Part shown: positions 38,225 through 50,494 of the stretch, piece by piece
Layout of the letters: the number at the start of each line of letters is the position of its first letter
Position numbering within the stretch: the first letter of the stretch is position 1
From: Viscum album
Taxonomy: Eukaryota; Streptophyta; Magnoliopsida; Santalales; Viscaceae
DNA: 64,000 bases
NCBI GenBank assembly: GCA_963277665.1
Contig: OY728120.1
Span: 427,310,138-427,374,137, forward strand
Reading direction: 5' to 3'
Position numbers and translations under genes: made by a program
Notes under the pieces: model-generated
Database searches by the model: none
Seen by the model: the letters and a program-made list of their open reading frames with translations, nothing else
Told to the model about the DNA's origin: nothing

Positions 38225-41200
38225 TGGCTCCACTTTTGAGAATCCAAACCCCCAATTTGTGGTCCCCTCTAACATACTAGACATTATTTACATTGGGAAA
38301 GACTTGAACTGATTGTGATTTCCCAATTAAAGGGTTATCCATGATTGAATTGTCATCTAACTCAACTTTTTTTTAGTCTCTCGTATGAAAATCGACCAAT
38401 TCTTGTTTTTTGAATTAGAGACATAAAATACTTGTACTACTTGTGATAACATTATTAATGATTAGTATTTTTCCCCTTTTACAATAAAATTCATCTTTAC
38501 AAATCCCATATCACCAACTATCACTCCATTGATATTTTCAACCCATTTTTAAAGGAATATAGACACTTGAAATGTTGTATAATCTAACTCATATATCAAC
38601 TCGATAATACCAAAATACGACATAGTTTTTTATATTGGATTTCTATGTTTGGAACCAGAATGTGAATCAGGTTAGACAAATGTGTAACACCACTATTTTT
38701 CATTATATTAAATTCATCATGTTCATTTGTATAGAACACATAACCATCTATAACAAAACAATTGCAAGATATAACATTTTTAGCTACTACTCTGGATAGC
38801 CATTGAAGTCATTTGAAAATTGAATTCAGATTTTTTGAAAACTTTTTATAAATTTAATCTCTGAACTATCCTATAAACTATTAATTATGTGTATTTTATA
38901 TCAAGTTTTCATCCCATGATGAGTTAATATATATATAAATTTCTTTTTGTGCTTCAATTTCTGGATAAACATCTTCACTATTATATAATATGTAAAGATG
39001 TTCATTTCCCGGCTCTATCAAGGTAATTCTAACAAAATTTATTCTAGAAATCCCTTCGCCCCTACGTCATTCATTTTGACGAGACTTTGGAAGACTAATA
39101 ATTTCAACATATGAGTGGTAATTGATATAGAATTAAATAGATTCTTCGACCATATATCATTCAACAATACATCATTCTGGCCAACTTCGATTCATGACAC
39201 ATCCTTTCAAAATTTTCATATACTGTTAAATGGGGTATATCTATTTGTAATAGATATAACCATAGAGTTGAACCACCCTGACCAAGTTAACCATCATGTG
39301 GATCATTATATCAAAGAATGATGGTGGGAATAACATCTCTAATTTACATAATATGACTACAATATCCTTATACATGATTGGTAACTTCCCCGGGCCTACA
39401 AAATTTATTCCATATGGATTTGAATTAGAAGCAGGGTCTAGTTTATGTATGTCATAAATTTTTAGGCTAAAATAAACAAAAAGAAAATTGCATTAAATAT
39501 TGCATCAAAACATGATAGTCGTGTGATTTTTGTCATTGTAACTTCAAACTATTCTTTGAAATGACACTCTTTATATTTGATGAATACCCCATTGAATGAT
39601 TACACTAGTTAGGAAAAGGAAAATTGAAATTTCTAATATCTAGATAGAGTTTAAGCTACCATAGTGTGAAATGTATTCCTTTTACCCTTCACCAGTGCCA
39701 ACTCTTCCCTTATCTCCATTTCAACCAAGTCCAACCTAGCCTTGCTTCCATCTTCCATTTTTCCAGGAAAATTTAGTAACAGTACAATAACATTATCAGA
39801 TACATTTTTTCTACATGTATTACATCTAGAAAGTATATAACATTCAAACAATTCTAATACAATAATTCAAAAAAATTGATAATTTACTCCAACTAGATTA
39901 TGTAAGGTATTTTTAAAATAGTTTATCGAAAACAATGTCATTATTTTTTACTTTTTTTGTACAGTTGATCACCCATTAATAGAAGCAGTGTTGTACTGGT
40001 TTTGATATTTCCATCAAATTGTGTCATCCATGATCGGTATTTATGTTATACAGGTAAAAAATTACCATGTCCTAAAAATACAGCATTTGAGGAATGTTTT
40101 AACTGAACTGAGTATGTGCATTTTTCACAAATGAGACACTCCAAAATTCCTTTAAGGATATTGCTTGATAAATTTCAATAAGTGGGGAAGTCCGTTATCA
40201 TTCTATAAAACACGACCCTCAATATGAATTCTTCCCTTCTATGAGCATCATACAATGCAACACCTATATCCCACTTCATTTTTAGATCTTAGATCAAGGG
40301 ATCTAAATAGAAATCAATATCCTTATCTGGTTCCCTGAGTCCATATATAAGCATATACAACATAATGTATTTTTTCTTCATGCATAACCATGGAGGATTG
40401 TTATAACTTACCAATATTATGGTCCATGTATTGTGAGTTCTATTCTATACAAAAAAATATTTTTTCCATCAGTAGATAATGCAAGATGAATGTTTCTTAA
40501 CTCATACCTAAATTTAGGAAACATATAATCAATTTTATTCCATTGAGGAGAATATGATGGATGGAGTAGGTTACCATATTTAATTCATGTATCTACACAC
40601 AATGATAATTGTTTTTCCATTTCCTAACATCCATATTGTCTTCTAAACCATATAATTTTATGAAATTACCATACAAAATTCGAAGGACTTGATTCATTTT
40701 TCTTGTTTCGATTTGCACCAGACTTAGCGAATTTTATGAGTGAGTAATGGTCCTTGTGATAAAATATAAAATCATTTGGACAAGAATGTATTTTTTATAG
40801 ATCATTCCCATTAAATTTAGCATTCATTTAACATTAAATACTTGGCATGGTAGTTTATTTTCTCTGGAATCATATATTTTTCAAGATCATGTAGTTCTGT
40901 AATGTTTGTTCACTCCATCCAGTACTGGCATTCAAATTATATAACATAAATATAGCTAAAAATTTTGTCTATTTAGTATAACATGTATATAATGGTTTCC
41001 CAAAAAATCTATTTAACTCATCCAACAACGTTGGAAAATCAAAATGGTTATCATTAATTTCCATTTTCATTTCTTCCATGCATTATCCATTATATTTTTC
41101 AAATATTTTCATATGAAATGATTTATAAACCGTAGTATCATTCAAATCGATGTTGACATTCATTTTTTCCTGTGTTTAGTCCAAAATTTATAGCTTTGAT

Positions 41201-41350
41201 CTATTATGTGACAAATCAAATGTTCTTCCAACTCTTTCAGAATAATTTTTCTTGAAAAAAAACAACATAAACATAGTTAGGGGATTTGAGAAGGATCATC
41301 TACATGATCTCTTGCAAAAATGATGAAGTCTTTAACTTCATCATCATATT
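38225..41350 (-). pseudogene. CACTA-1 TNP2-type transposase pseudogene
   Basis: TNP2 is the catalytic transposase of CACTA elements. On the minus strand from 41350 downward: a LYNLNASTGWSE stretch (about 40920-40970), IHSCPNDFIFYHKDH (about 40740-40785), NNPPWLCMKKKYIM (about 40365-40406), DIDFYLDPLI (about 40300-40330), ITDFPTYWNLSS (about 40160-40200) and FLGHGNFLP (about 40050-40080). Then comes the DUF4218 region: GKMEDGSKARLDLVEMEIRE in the 39851-39651 frame, and KSHDYHVLMQYL (about 39505-39540). Last is the DUF4216-like tail VIDGYVFYTNEHDEF with KNSGV (about 38695-38760). The order matches the family over about 3 kb. Numerous stops and frameshifts, and no visible introns or intact start. 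Confidence 0.85.
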
Positions 41351-42299
41351 CACATTTCGAACAATTTTCTTACCTCTAATATCAGTTCATATCAATCCTA
41401 TTGGGTTCATAAAATATTAATTTTATACAATATATAAATTAATACACATAAGATATTCAGTATCAAATGTGAATGTTATAGAAAATTCTAATAACGAAAA
41501 TATGGATCATTTCTACTATAATATTTGAGCACCATGATATTCCAAATCAAACAATTAGGGTTGTTGGAGTAATAAAAAATAGTGGGTGATAAAGGTAGAT
41601 ATTAAATTATATTATAACTAATCATTATAGGTGTAAACTAGAAGATGAATAATTTAAAGAACCGAGACAGAATTACCAAAACAACACCATCTGATATCAT
41701 ATTATGACCTCTAACACACTTCAATGTCACTAAAGTATGGTTTAAACTTTGGGTGAAAAAAACATAAATGGTAGGTGACCCCCCCCCCCCCCAATATAAA
41801 CAATTAGTACCTACGGTCGAACAAAATTCTAGCATGACCCATGGGTTCAATGGACATACAAACCCAAAATCATCATTACCTGATATAGGCATACCTGTTA
41901 GACAAACAACTATTGAAATAAATTATGTAATAGATATGTAGACACACATACATGTCACACAAATATAAAAACACTCTTATTGTCTAAGAAATATCAAATA
42001 GAGAAACACCTGGCATTCAAACGTAATGTGAACTACAAAGGCACCATAATGATTAAAAAAGTGGAGGCTTGGTGTGATAAAACCTCATATGATTAACTAG
42101 GGATGATCTCTTTTAATATATCTATATGAACACTAAGGACTATGGTGAATTATAAGAGGAAATAGATCCTATGATACATATAACCAATAGAGGAACATAC
42201 ATCACTCCACTAACATGGTTCATAAAAATATAATTTGATGCTTCATGTCCACTAAGGAGTCCATGAAAGGTGTAAACATATATATAATCATTTCGGAAC
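41351..42299. other. CACTA-1 interior upstream of the transposase; no recognised gene
   Basis: This is the 5' side of the minus-strand TNP2 gene, up to the Ty3 insertion. The minus-strand frame 41892-41638 has no family I recognise; its GGGG stretch is encoded by a run of 14 C at 41779-41792. I see no Transposase_24-type ORF here. Confidence 0.5.
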
Positions 42300-43930
42300 T
42301 GTAACATCCCAGGAAAATAAAGAATAAAGAATTTTCATATTTAATAATATTTACTAATTAAATATTAATTTTAATTAAAAGGGGTTTCTACGTTCGATAG
42401 CGTACTCGATACGCAACGATGAGTTTCGTTGAAGACTTACGTTGCACACTAGTAATAAAATAATATTATTTTAAATATTAGTTAACACATAGCCGTTGTA
42501 CTGGCGGGAATGGATAGAAATAACTAAAATATGATTATATATGTTTTTAAATGTTTTTACATTTATCCAATAAAAGATAAAGGCTTAAAATATGGAAAGA
42601 ATTCAATTTTAGGCGTATATGTCGTAGTTTTCACTAAAGGTTCACTTATCACCTTTTGATGGTGAACCATCATTAAATATAGTTTTGATCAATCTTATAA
42701 ATTCTATTGGACCAAATATAACTCTTCTTTAGAATCGGGACATCAAAATTTACTTTGTGTAAATTTTTGGTATCTTTCCGATAAAGTTCATTTTTTTAAT
42801 GAATAGTGTAAAATGTTGTATTTTAATTCAAAACCTCTTTTTAATCTAATTTATTTATATGATTATATTATCTTTTGAATTGGTTTTAAAGTGAAATTAT
42901 AATATATTTTTTCCATTAAATCCAATTGTGGTAGTTGGAATTAATTTCACTTTGAAATCGGACTTAAACTAGTGTCAATCTTTTGATACTTATTGTTTCA
43001 TAAAAACATGCTATTTTCTCTAACAGCGGGAATTAATTATAAAATTAATTAATGCAACTTATATGTTGTGAATTTTTTAAAATGGACTTCATTTTTGAAT
43101 TCAGAATATCAAATATATCTTAGGGTGACGTTTTGGTATTTTTCTGAAAAACTTCAATTTTTCATGAATAGTGAAACCACTAAGTGGTACTTATAAAAAC
43201 TGATTTTTCATTTAAATGAAATTTTACCACTTCGGTATTTTGAAATTCAAAAATCCGACAGAAATGGTTTTCATTAAGAGTTAAAATGTGGTTCAATGAG
43301 ATTAAAATAATATTTTGGTGAATAGGAACTTATTAAGTTTTTAATCGCGATTAGAGGTAATTAGTGTAGTTTATGGTAAAAATAATGTTTTAATAATATG
43401 AGATGAGCTTGAAACATGTCCTACCCTTATTGGATGTGTCATGGCCGACCATGAAAAGCCATGGGTCATCTTGGGGACCCCATGTAGCCACTTTGGTTGG
43501 GAAATGACATAAATAACTTTTTATTTAATGTTAAAGTAAAAATGACACACACATGAGATGTTTTACTAAAAAAAATTTTTACCAGGGGGTATACAAGTCA
43601 GATTTTTTACTATAAATAGTCATTAGAAAGCTAAAACGATTTCCTAAATTATTGTATTTTTTTTATAATTTTTAGACATTATATAAATTAAATTATTTAT
43701 GACATCATTATGACGCAGTGATGACCTCATTATTTAACGATTTAAATAAAATAGAATGATAATGTAATATCTAAGACCTAAACATGTCCAAAAAAATATT
43801 GGATGAGTGGATTTAGAACCCTTATAACCTTATCCTCGATATACATCAATTTGGGACCTCTTAAATCCGAATACCATTTTAAAATAAAGTGACTTTTCTT
43901 TACTTTCCAAGAGTGCCCCTCCTCTGCTCT

Positions 43931-43938
43931 TATAAAAG
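43931..43938 (+). promoter_or_regulatory. TATA box of the young 5' LTR
   Basis: TATAAAAG follows a pyrimidine-rich CCCCTCCTCTGCTCT stretch, and a C-rich CCCCCACCTCTACCTCC stretch lies downstream where the start site would be. The same arrangement is kept at 50495 in the 3' LTR. Start site inferred at about 43960. Confidence 0.65.
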
Positions 43939-44272
43939 GCCCCCACCTCTACCTCCATAACCACACTCCCAAAGCCTTTGGCTCGGCCAAACCCTGCCCA
44001 TTGTGTCTCTCCACATCCCTCTATTACTCCTTGAAGCCTCAATTTTGGCAGAAGTCTTCCCAAGGAAGCCTTTGAGCTCAAACCAAGGGGAGTTACCCGA
44101 TTTTAAGGTAATGTCTACTTTTGAGTCCTTTTGTTTTATTTTTCTTCTCCAACCCCCAAAACTTTTTTTATTATTTTTTTTTGTAACAACTCCAGTATCC
44201 TCAATATACTAGGATGTTTTTATAATAAGGATTCGAGCTACACTTACACACACCTACATCTAATGGTTAAAG

Positions 44273-44914
44273 AACATACTGTTTCCGTGGATGGCGAATT
44301 TCTGCCTCCCGAAACGATGATTGTTCAACATTCTTTTAACACCTTAAAAGGTGGACATTAAGATGACACTATATTTATATATGATATATAATATGTTTAT
44401 GTTTTCCGTAAGCTTCTCTATTTTTCATTTTGGGCATACCTTTATGGTTTCCATTATGGGTAAACACGATATCTTCATTTAAGGAAGTGCGGACTACCGC
44501 CCCCTCAAAGTGATGTGATTCGTTAATGCCATATGTGGGAAGTGTAAAGGATGGATTTAAAGTTATTATATATGATGTTATACTGGAATTATAATATACC
44601 TCTATATCATTATTATTTCTTTCCGTTAATGTATGAGATATAAATGAAAGTAGCGTTCATGCGTACGTACGGCTTACCGTCTCCATGAACGGTGCATTTC
44701 ATTTCTTATCCCCAAATTCAATGTACTATTAAAAGTACATGTATATAATGGATATATATAATGAATGATACATCTAAATTATTAATAGAATTATGGAATT
44801 AAAATATACATACCTATCATTTAGTTTTAATTCCCTTTAATATGACAAAGAAATGAAAGTAGCGTTCATGCGTACGTACGGCTTACCGTCTCCACGAACG
44901 GTGCATTTCATTTC
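44273..44914 (+). other. Four related hairpin units in the LTR leader
   Basis: H1 44273-44325, H2 44463-44524, H3 44642-44705, H4 44850-44914. In H3 the arms AAATGAAAGTAGCGTTCATG and CATGAACGGTGCATTTCATTT pair along nearly their whole length with one mismatch and one bulge. The loop holds a second small stem: ACGG-CTTA-CCGT in H3 and H4, GCGG-ACTA-CCGC in H2, GGC...GCC in H1, each followed by a pyrimidine-rich CTCC-like run. The base pair at the foot changes from G-C (H2) to A-T (H3/H4) on both sides together. All four recur in the 3' LTR. Units are placed about 340-980 bases after the TATA box, in the predicted leader RNA. Known function: none that I can name. Confidence 0.75.
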
Positions 44915-45733
44915 CTAACTCTAAATGATTATGTAATATTATAAATACATGTATATGATGGATATATATGATATATATTCTATACAAATCAGGAATGTAA
45001 TTCCAGATATAACGAACCTTTGACCACATGAACAACATGTAATTGTAAGAAGTCCACTTTTGACTTAAGAACCAAATATCAACAAAACAATCATTATTAA
45101 CTTAAATGATTAAATAATGTTTATAACATGGAAATAAGTGATTTAAACGGTATAATGAACTTGAAAAAGGTTCTTAAGAAAATAGAAATTAACTCATGTT
45201 TATTATTCAGGATGTTAAAGAACGATCGAGTCAAGTCAGACACGAGGTAAGGGACTTCGTCTCAATCTCCTTTCATTGAGGCATATTTTGTTTTATACAC
45301 AACTTTCTTGTATACGGTGTATAAACCCCTTTGACTATTACTTTTATACAAAAGGAATCTTTTTCTACAAAGCGTTTTACTAAACGACAAAAAGGAATGT
45401 TTTTTAACGTACGCGGTGACAACGACCTTTTCCGCCACCGCGAGTATTATTTGGTCTTTGGCTTCCTCAACAAGCCGTAATGTTTTTAAAATAAAATAAA
45501 TAACGTATACTCTTTTATGTATTTTGGTATTAAAAATGGGTTTGATAAAGGATTCTATTATGATATATTATGATTGAAATGTGGAAATGTTATCATTCCT
45601 TTATATTGGTTTTATGTTTTATGATTTTATATTGGTACTTGGACATTTGATGGATGGTTATGTGATAAACCATATGACGGGTGGTGCCGTGAATACAAGG
45701 ACGGGTGGTTAAGTTATAACCTCCAATGAATTG

Positions 45734-45849
45734 GGTATGGAAGTTGGCTGTATGGCTATTCCATTAAGTATGTATGGAAATTGGTCATATGGATATTTCA
45801 TTATGTGATATGTGTGGAAGTCGACTATATGGTTATTCCACTTAAGTAT
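45734..45849 (+). repeat. Three tandem ~38-bp units in the young LTR
   Basis: Units begin GTATGGAAGTTGGCTGTATGG (45735), TGTATGGAAATTGGTCATAT (45771) and ATGTGTGGAAGTCGACTATA (45810), each followed by a TATTCCA- or TATTTCA-type end. They recur at about 52299-52412 in the 3' LTR. A two-copy GACGGGTGGT unit lies just upstream. Confidence 0.7.
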
Positions 45850-46357
45850 GTTTATGTACCAAGTTACCTTTATATATGTTATGTGTTCTTTATATGGGTT
45901 TAATGGTAATCCTTTGGTTACAAAAAGGTAAGTAATGATACTTTATTCAGTGAAGAGTTTTTACTACTTCATGAAGGTGAAGGTATTACTTTGATAGAGT
46001 ATACATGGTTTACTTGATGTTTGAAAAACTAATAGTTTTTATTCTTTGTGTATCCCTTACTGAGCTTTTTATGATCACCCCAAGTTTTTTTGAAATGTTT
46101 TTCACAGGACTTAATGTGGAATAAGGTCAAGGATGGGATCAAGGGAATTTCATGCTATATAAAACATGGAACTAGACATGTTTCTTTTTAAGAGTTTTTT
46201 ATTCTATGGAAACTTGGTAGAAGTGTCTACATTGTAAATCTTTTGAGATGTAATAGTTATGTTATAATTCTATAAAACTCTAAACCTGAAAAGATCCTCA
46301 ATGTGAATTATTCATTTAATTCAATATTATGTAATGTTTAAGGTTGGGGCCTTATAG

Positions 46358-46371
46358 TTGGTATCAAAGGT
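46358..46371 (+). promoter_or_regulatory. Primer-binding site of the young Ty3 element
   Basis: TTGGTATCAAAGGT lies two bases after the LTR end. It fits the initiator tRNA-Met site for its first eight bases (TGGTATCA) but has AAGG where GAGC is usual. Whether this still primes, or uses a different tRNA, is open. Confidence 0.75.
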
Positions 46372-46379
46372 CGGTTTAG

Positions 46380-46638
46380 ACAACTTTAGGAGTTAGAAAA
46401 GTGTTAAATTATAAGTTAATTTATGGTATGATTGAAATGATATAGCATTTAAGGATTACCATGTTTCTTCACCTAAGATATTTCTATGTTAAGAATTGTT
46501 TTCCAAAGAGGAAAAATTTCAGCTATGTTAGGAAGGCATACAGAGGGAAATGACCTTCTAAATAAGCAACCTGAGATGGTCAGAATCAGAATTGAAGAGT
46601 TTGTTGTAGTGATGGCTCAGTTGAATCAGGTGATAAAT
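46380..46638 (+). pseudogene. Leader and N-terminal gag stub of the young element
   Basis: The first part aligns with the old element's 35-200 region (GGTTTAGA and ATGTTTCTT landmarks), the untranslated leader. From about 46555 a short stretch encodes LLNKQPEMVRIRIEEF, then VVMAQLNQVI, consistent with the N-terminus of Gag. At about 46638 the sequence jumps straight into RT, so the rest of gag, the protease and the first half of RT are missing. Against the old element about 2.0 kb is deleted. Confidence 0.6.
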
Positions 46639-48818
46639 AGTGGTTGTGTTTATTGATGACATTTGGGAGTTTTCTAAAAGTAAAGAGGAGCTTGAAAGAC
46701 ATTTAAGGGTTATTTTTCAAACCTTAAAAGAAAAGAAACTATACGGAAAATTCAGCAAGTGTGAGTTTTGGATGCAACAAATTTCTTTCCTGGGCCACAT
46801 TGTTTCAAAAGATGGCATAACTATTGATCCTACTAAAAAAAGTTGTTGAAGAATGGACAAGACACACAAATGTAACCGAGATCCATAGTTTTCTTGGTTT
46901 GGCAGGTTACTACCGAAGGTTTGTTGAAAAGTTTTCACGGTTATCTATTACAATGACTAAGATAACTCGTAAGGGTGTTAAGTTCATCTGGACAAAAGAA
47001 TGTGATGATTGTTTTCTGGAGTTGAAAATAAGATTGGTGAATGCTCCAGTTTTGGCAGTTCCTTCCAGGAATGGTGAGTTTGTTATATACAGTGATGCTT
47101 CGTTGAAGGGACATGGTTGTGTCCTTATGCCGAATGATCAGGTAATTGGTTATGCTTCACATCAGTTGAAAACTCATGAGGTAAATTACCCTACACATGA
47201 TTTGGAATTAGCTGCTGTTGTTTTTTCTTTAAAAATTTAGAGGCTTCATTTGTATGGAGTAAAGTGTGAAATATATACTGATCACAAAAGTTTAAAGTAT
47301 ATATTCACTCAGAAAGAGTTGAACATGAGATAGAGGAGATGGCTGGAATTATTCAAGGATTATGATTTTACAATTCATTACCATTCGGGAAAAGAAAATA
47401 AAGTGGCCGATGCTTTGATTCGAAAAAGTATTGCTTCATTAACCATGTTGTGTTTGAAATGTGATCCTTTAGTTAAGGATTTGATGAACTTTGGCATAGA
47501 AGCTATTGGTGCAGGAAGTTCTTCTATTTTGTTTCAGGTATCAGTGAGATCATCTTTATCAGATAGAATCAAGCAAGCACAGAAGCAAGACAGTGAGTTG
47601 CAGAAAAAGGTAGAGCTGGTTCAGAAAGGTAAGTGGCCTGAATCAAACATTGATAATGATTGCGTTTTGAGATTTGGGAAGAGATTGTGTGTGCCTTGTG
47701 ATTCATAGCTGAAGAGAGAGTTGTTATGTGAATCTCATAGTTCTCCGTTTTCAGTTCATCCTGGCAGTACTAAGATGTACAGAGATCTGCAGGAGTATTA
47801 CTGGTGGGATGGAATGAAAAGAGATATTGCTGAATTTACTGTGAAGTGTTTGACATGTCAACAGGTTAATGTCGGGCGGTAGTTACCTAAAGGGATGCTT
47901 CAGCCTTTACCAGTGCCAGAGTGGAAATGGAAAAAAAATATCCATAGAATTTGTTGTGGGATTACCGAGGACATCTCGAGGTTTACTTATAACTTTTGGA
48001 AAAGTCTTCAGAAGTCGTTGGGTACTGAATTAAATTTTACTACAGCTTTTCATCCTCAATTAGATGGGCAGTCAGAACGAACAATTCAGACCTTGGAGGA
48101 TATTCTACGAGCTTGTTCGATGGATTATCAGGGAAGTTGGGACCAACATCTTTCTTTGGTTGAGTTTTCTTATAATAACAGTTTTCATTCCAGTATACAG
48201 ATGGCACCATTTGAGGAATTATATGGGAAGCGATGTCGAACTCCAGCATTTTGGGATGAAGTGGGTGAAAGGAATATGATGGGACTAGAATTGGTAGAAG
48301 AGATGGCAAAAAAATTTCAGTTTATTAAAAAACACATGAAAATAGCTCTGAGCAGACAGAAGAGTTATGTGGATAACCGGAGGAAGGATCTATCTTTCAA
48401 GGTAGGTGATCATGTTGTTCTCAAGGTTTTTCCATGGAAAAGTGTGATGTGATTTGGTAAGAAAGGAAAGCTGAGTCCAAGGTTCATTGGACCATATGAA
48501 ATTCTGGAGAGAGTTGGATCAGTTTTATACAGAGTGGCTTTACCTCTGAGTTTATCTCAGGTACACAATGTTTTTCATGTTTCGATGTTGAGGAAGTATA
48601 TTCCAGATCCATCTCATGTTTTGAGTCCAGAGGTAGTTCAGCTGGAGGAGAACCTATCTTATGAAGAACAACCAGTCCAAATTCTTGACCATAGGGAGCA
48701 GGTGTTATGGAATAAGGTGATTCATCAGGTAAAGGTTTTGTGGAAAAACCATGTGATTGAAGAGGCAACGTGGGAATCTGAAAATGCTATGAGGGATAAA
48801 TACCCCCACTTATTTTGA
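46639..48818 (+). pseudogene. pol remnant of the young element: partial RT, RNase H, integrase, chromodomain-like tail
   Basis: It starts at the RT active site (VVFIDDI), then RT thumb, [18 protein letters not shown], RNase H ([10 protein letters not shown] with a catalytic Asp; YTDHKSLKY), the integrase zinc-binding domain (HPGSTKMYRDLQEYYW, CLTCQQ) and PVPEWKWKK at about 47913-47936. The core then jumps to SRFTYNFWKSLQ: roughly 50 residues with the first two catalytic Asp are deleted, while GQSER with the Glu remains. The C-terminus is SYEEQPVQILDHREQVLWNK to EEATWESENAM, ending at 48818. One frameshift in a run of seven A (46835-46841) and five in-frame stops (47238, 47331, 47706, 47880, 48450) otherwise leave a single frame. 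The enzyme cannot be active. Confidence 0.88.
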
Positions 48819-48850
48819 TAAGTGAATAAAATTGCGAGGACGCAATTCCC

Positions 48851-48865
48851 AAAAGGGGGAAAGGA
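48851..48865 (+). promoter_or_regulatory. Polypurine tract of the young Ty3 element
   Basis: AAAAGGGGGAAAGGA ends exactly at the first base before the TGTAACATCC start of the 3' LTR. Confidence 0.9.
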
Positions 48866-50494
48866 TGTAACATCCTAGGTAAATAATGAATAAAGAATTT
48901 TCATATTTATTAATATTTACGAATTAAATATTAATTTTAATTAAAAGGGGTTACTATGTTTGATAGCGTACTCGATACGCAACGATGAGTTTCTTGGAAA
49001 ACTTACGTTGCACACTATTAATAAAATAATATTATTTTAAATGTTAGTTAACACATAGCCATTGTACTGGTGGGAATGGATAGAAATAAATAAAATATTA
49101 TTATATATGTTTTTAAATGTTTTTACATTTATCCAATAATAGATAAAGGCTTAAAATATGGAAAGATTTCAATTTTAGGCGTATATGCCCTAGTTTTCAC
49201 TAAAGGTTCACTTATCACCTTTTGACGGCGAACCTTCATTAAATATAGTTTTGATCAATCTTATAAATTATATTGGACCAAATATAACTCTTCTTTAGAA
49301 TCGGGACATCAAAATTTACTTTGTGTAAATTTTTGGTATCTTTCCGATAAAGTTCATTTTTTTAATGAATAGTGTAAAATGTTTTATTTTAATTCAAAAC
49401 CTCTTTTTAATCTAATTTATTTATATCATTAGATTATCTTTTGAATTTTTTTTAAAGTGAAATTATAATATATTTTTACCAATAAATCCAATAGTGGTCG
49501 TTGGAATTAATTTCACTTTGAAATCGGACTTAAACTAGTGTCAATCATTTGATACTTATTGTTTTATAAAAACACGCTATTTGCTCTAACAGCAGGAATT
49601 AATTATTAAATTAATTAATTAAACTTATATGTTGTGAATTTTCTAAAATGGACTTCATTATTGAATTCGGAATATCAAATATATCTTAGGGTGAAGTTTT
49701 GGTATTTTTCTGAAAAACTTCAATTTTTCATGAATAGTGAAACCACTAAGTGGAACTTATAAAAACTGATTTTTCGTTTAAATGAAATTTTAACACTTCT
49801 ATATTTCGAAAATCAAAAATCAGACATACATGGTTGTCATTGAGAGGTAAAATGTGGTTCAATGAGATTAAAATAATTTTTTGGTGAATAGTAACTTATT
49901 ATGTTTTTAATCGCGATTAGAGGTAATTAGTGTAGTTTAAGGTAAAAATAATGTTTAAATAATATGAGATGAGCTTGACACATATCCTACCCTTATTGGA
50001 TGTGTCATGGCCGACCAATAAAAGCCATGGGTCAACTTGGGGACCCCATGGAGCCACATTGGTTGGGAAATGACATAAATTACATTTTATTTAATGTTAA
50101 AGTAAAAATGACACACACATGAGATGTTTTACTAAAACAATTTTTCACATGGGGTTATAGAAGTCATATTTTTAACTATAAATAGTCATTAGAAAGCTAA
50201 GAATATTTCCTACATCATAGTATTTTTTTATAATTTTTAGACATTAAATAAATTAAATTATTTATGACATCATGATGATGCAGTGATGACCTCATTATTT
50301 AACGATTTAAATAAAATGGAATGATAATGTAATATCTAAGACCTACACAGGTCCAAAACCTATTGTATGAGTGGATTTAGAACCATTATCACCTTATCCT
50401 CGAAATACATCAATGTGGGACCTCTTAAATCCAAATACCATTTTAAAATAATGTGACTTTTCTTTACTTTCCAAGAGTGGCCCTCCTCTCCTCT

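Larger units (their letters stand above)
42300..46356 (+). repeat. 5' LTR of the young Ty3 element
   Basis: 4057 bp, unusually long but in the range of Tekay/Del elements. From the TATA box at 43931 it is about 1.63 kb upstream (U3) and 2.4 kb downstream (R and U5), so the RNA leader would exceed 2 kb before the primer site. The downstream half carries four hairpin units (44273-44914), a CpG-rich stretch near 45410-45450 and three 38-bp tandem units. The 43830-44361 frames are not conserved as coding between the two LTRs. Confidence 0.92.

Noticed and set aside
41638..41892. 84-codon minus-strand frame as the CACTA-1 second gene
   Set aside because: No Transposase_24 features, and its glycine run comes from the C homopolymer.
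43830..44361. Frames in the young LTR (83, 69 and 76 codons) as a leader-encoded protein
   Set aside because: The equivalent stretch of the 3' LTR opens different frames (50453-50800) with changed starts and stops, so there is no sign of coding constraint.
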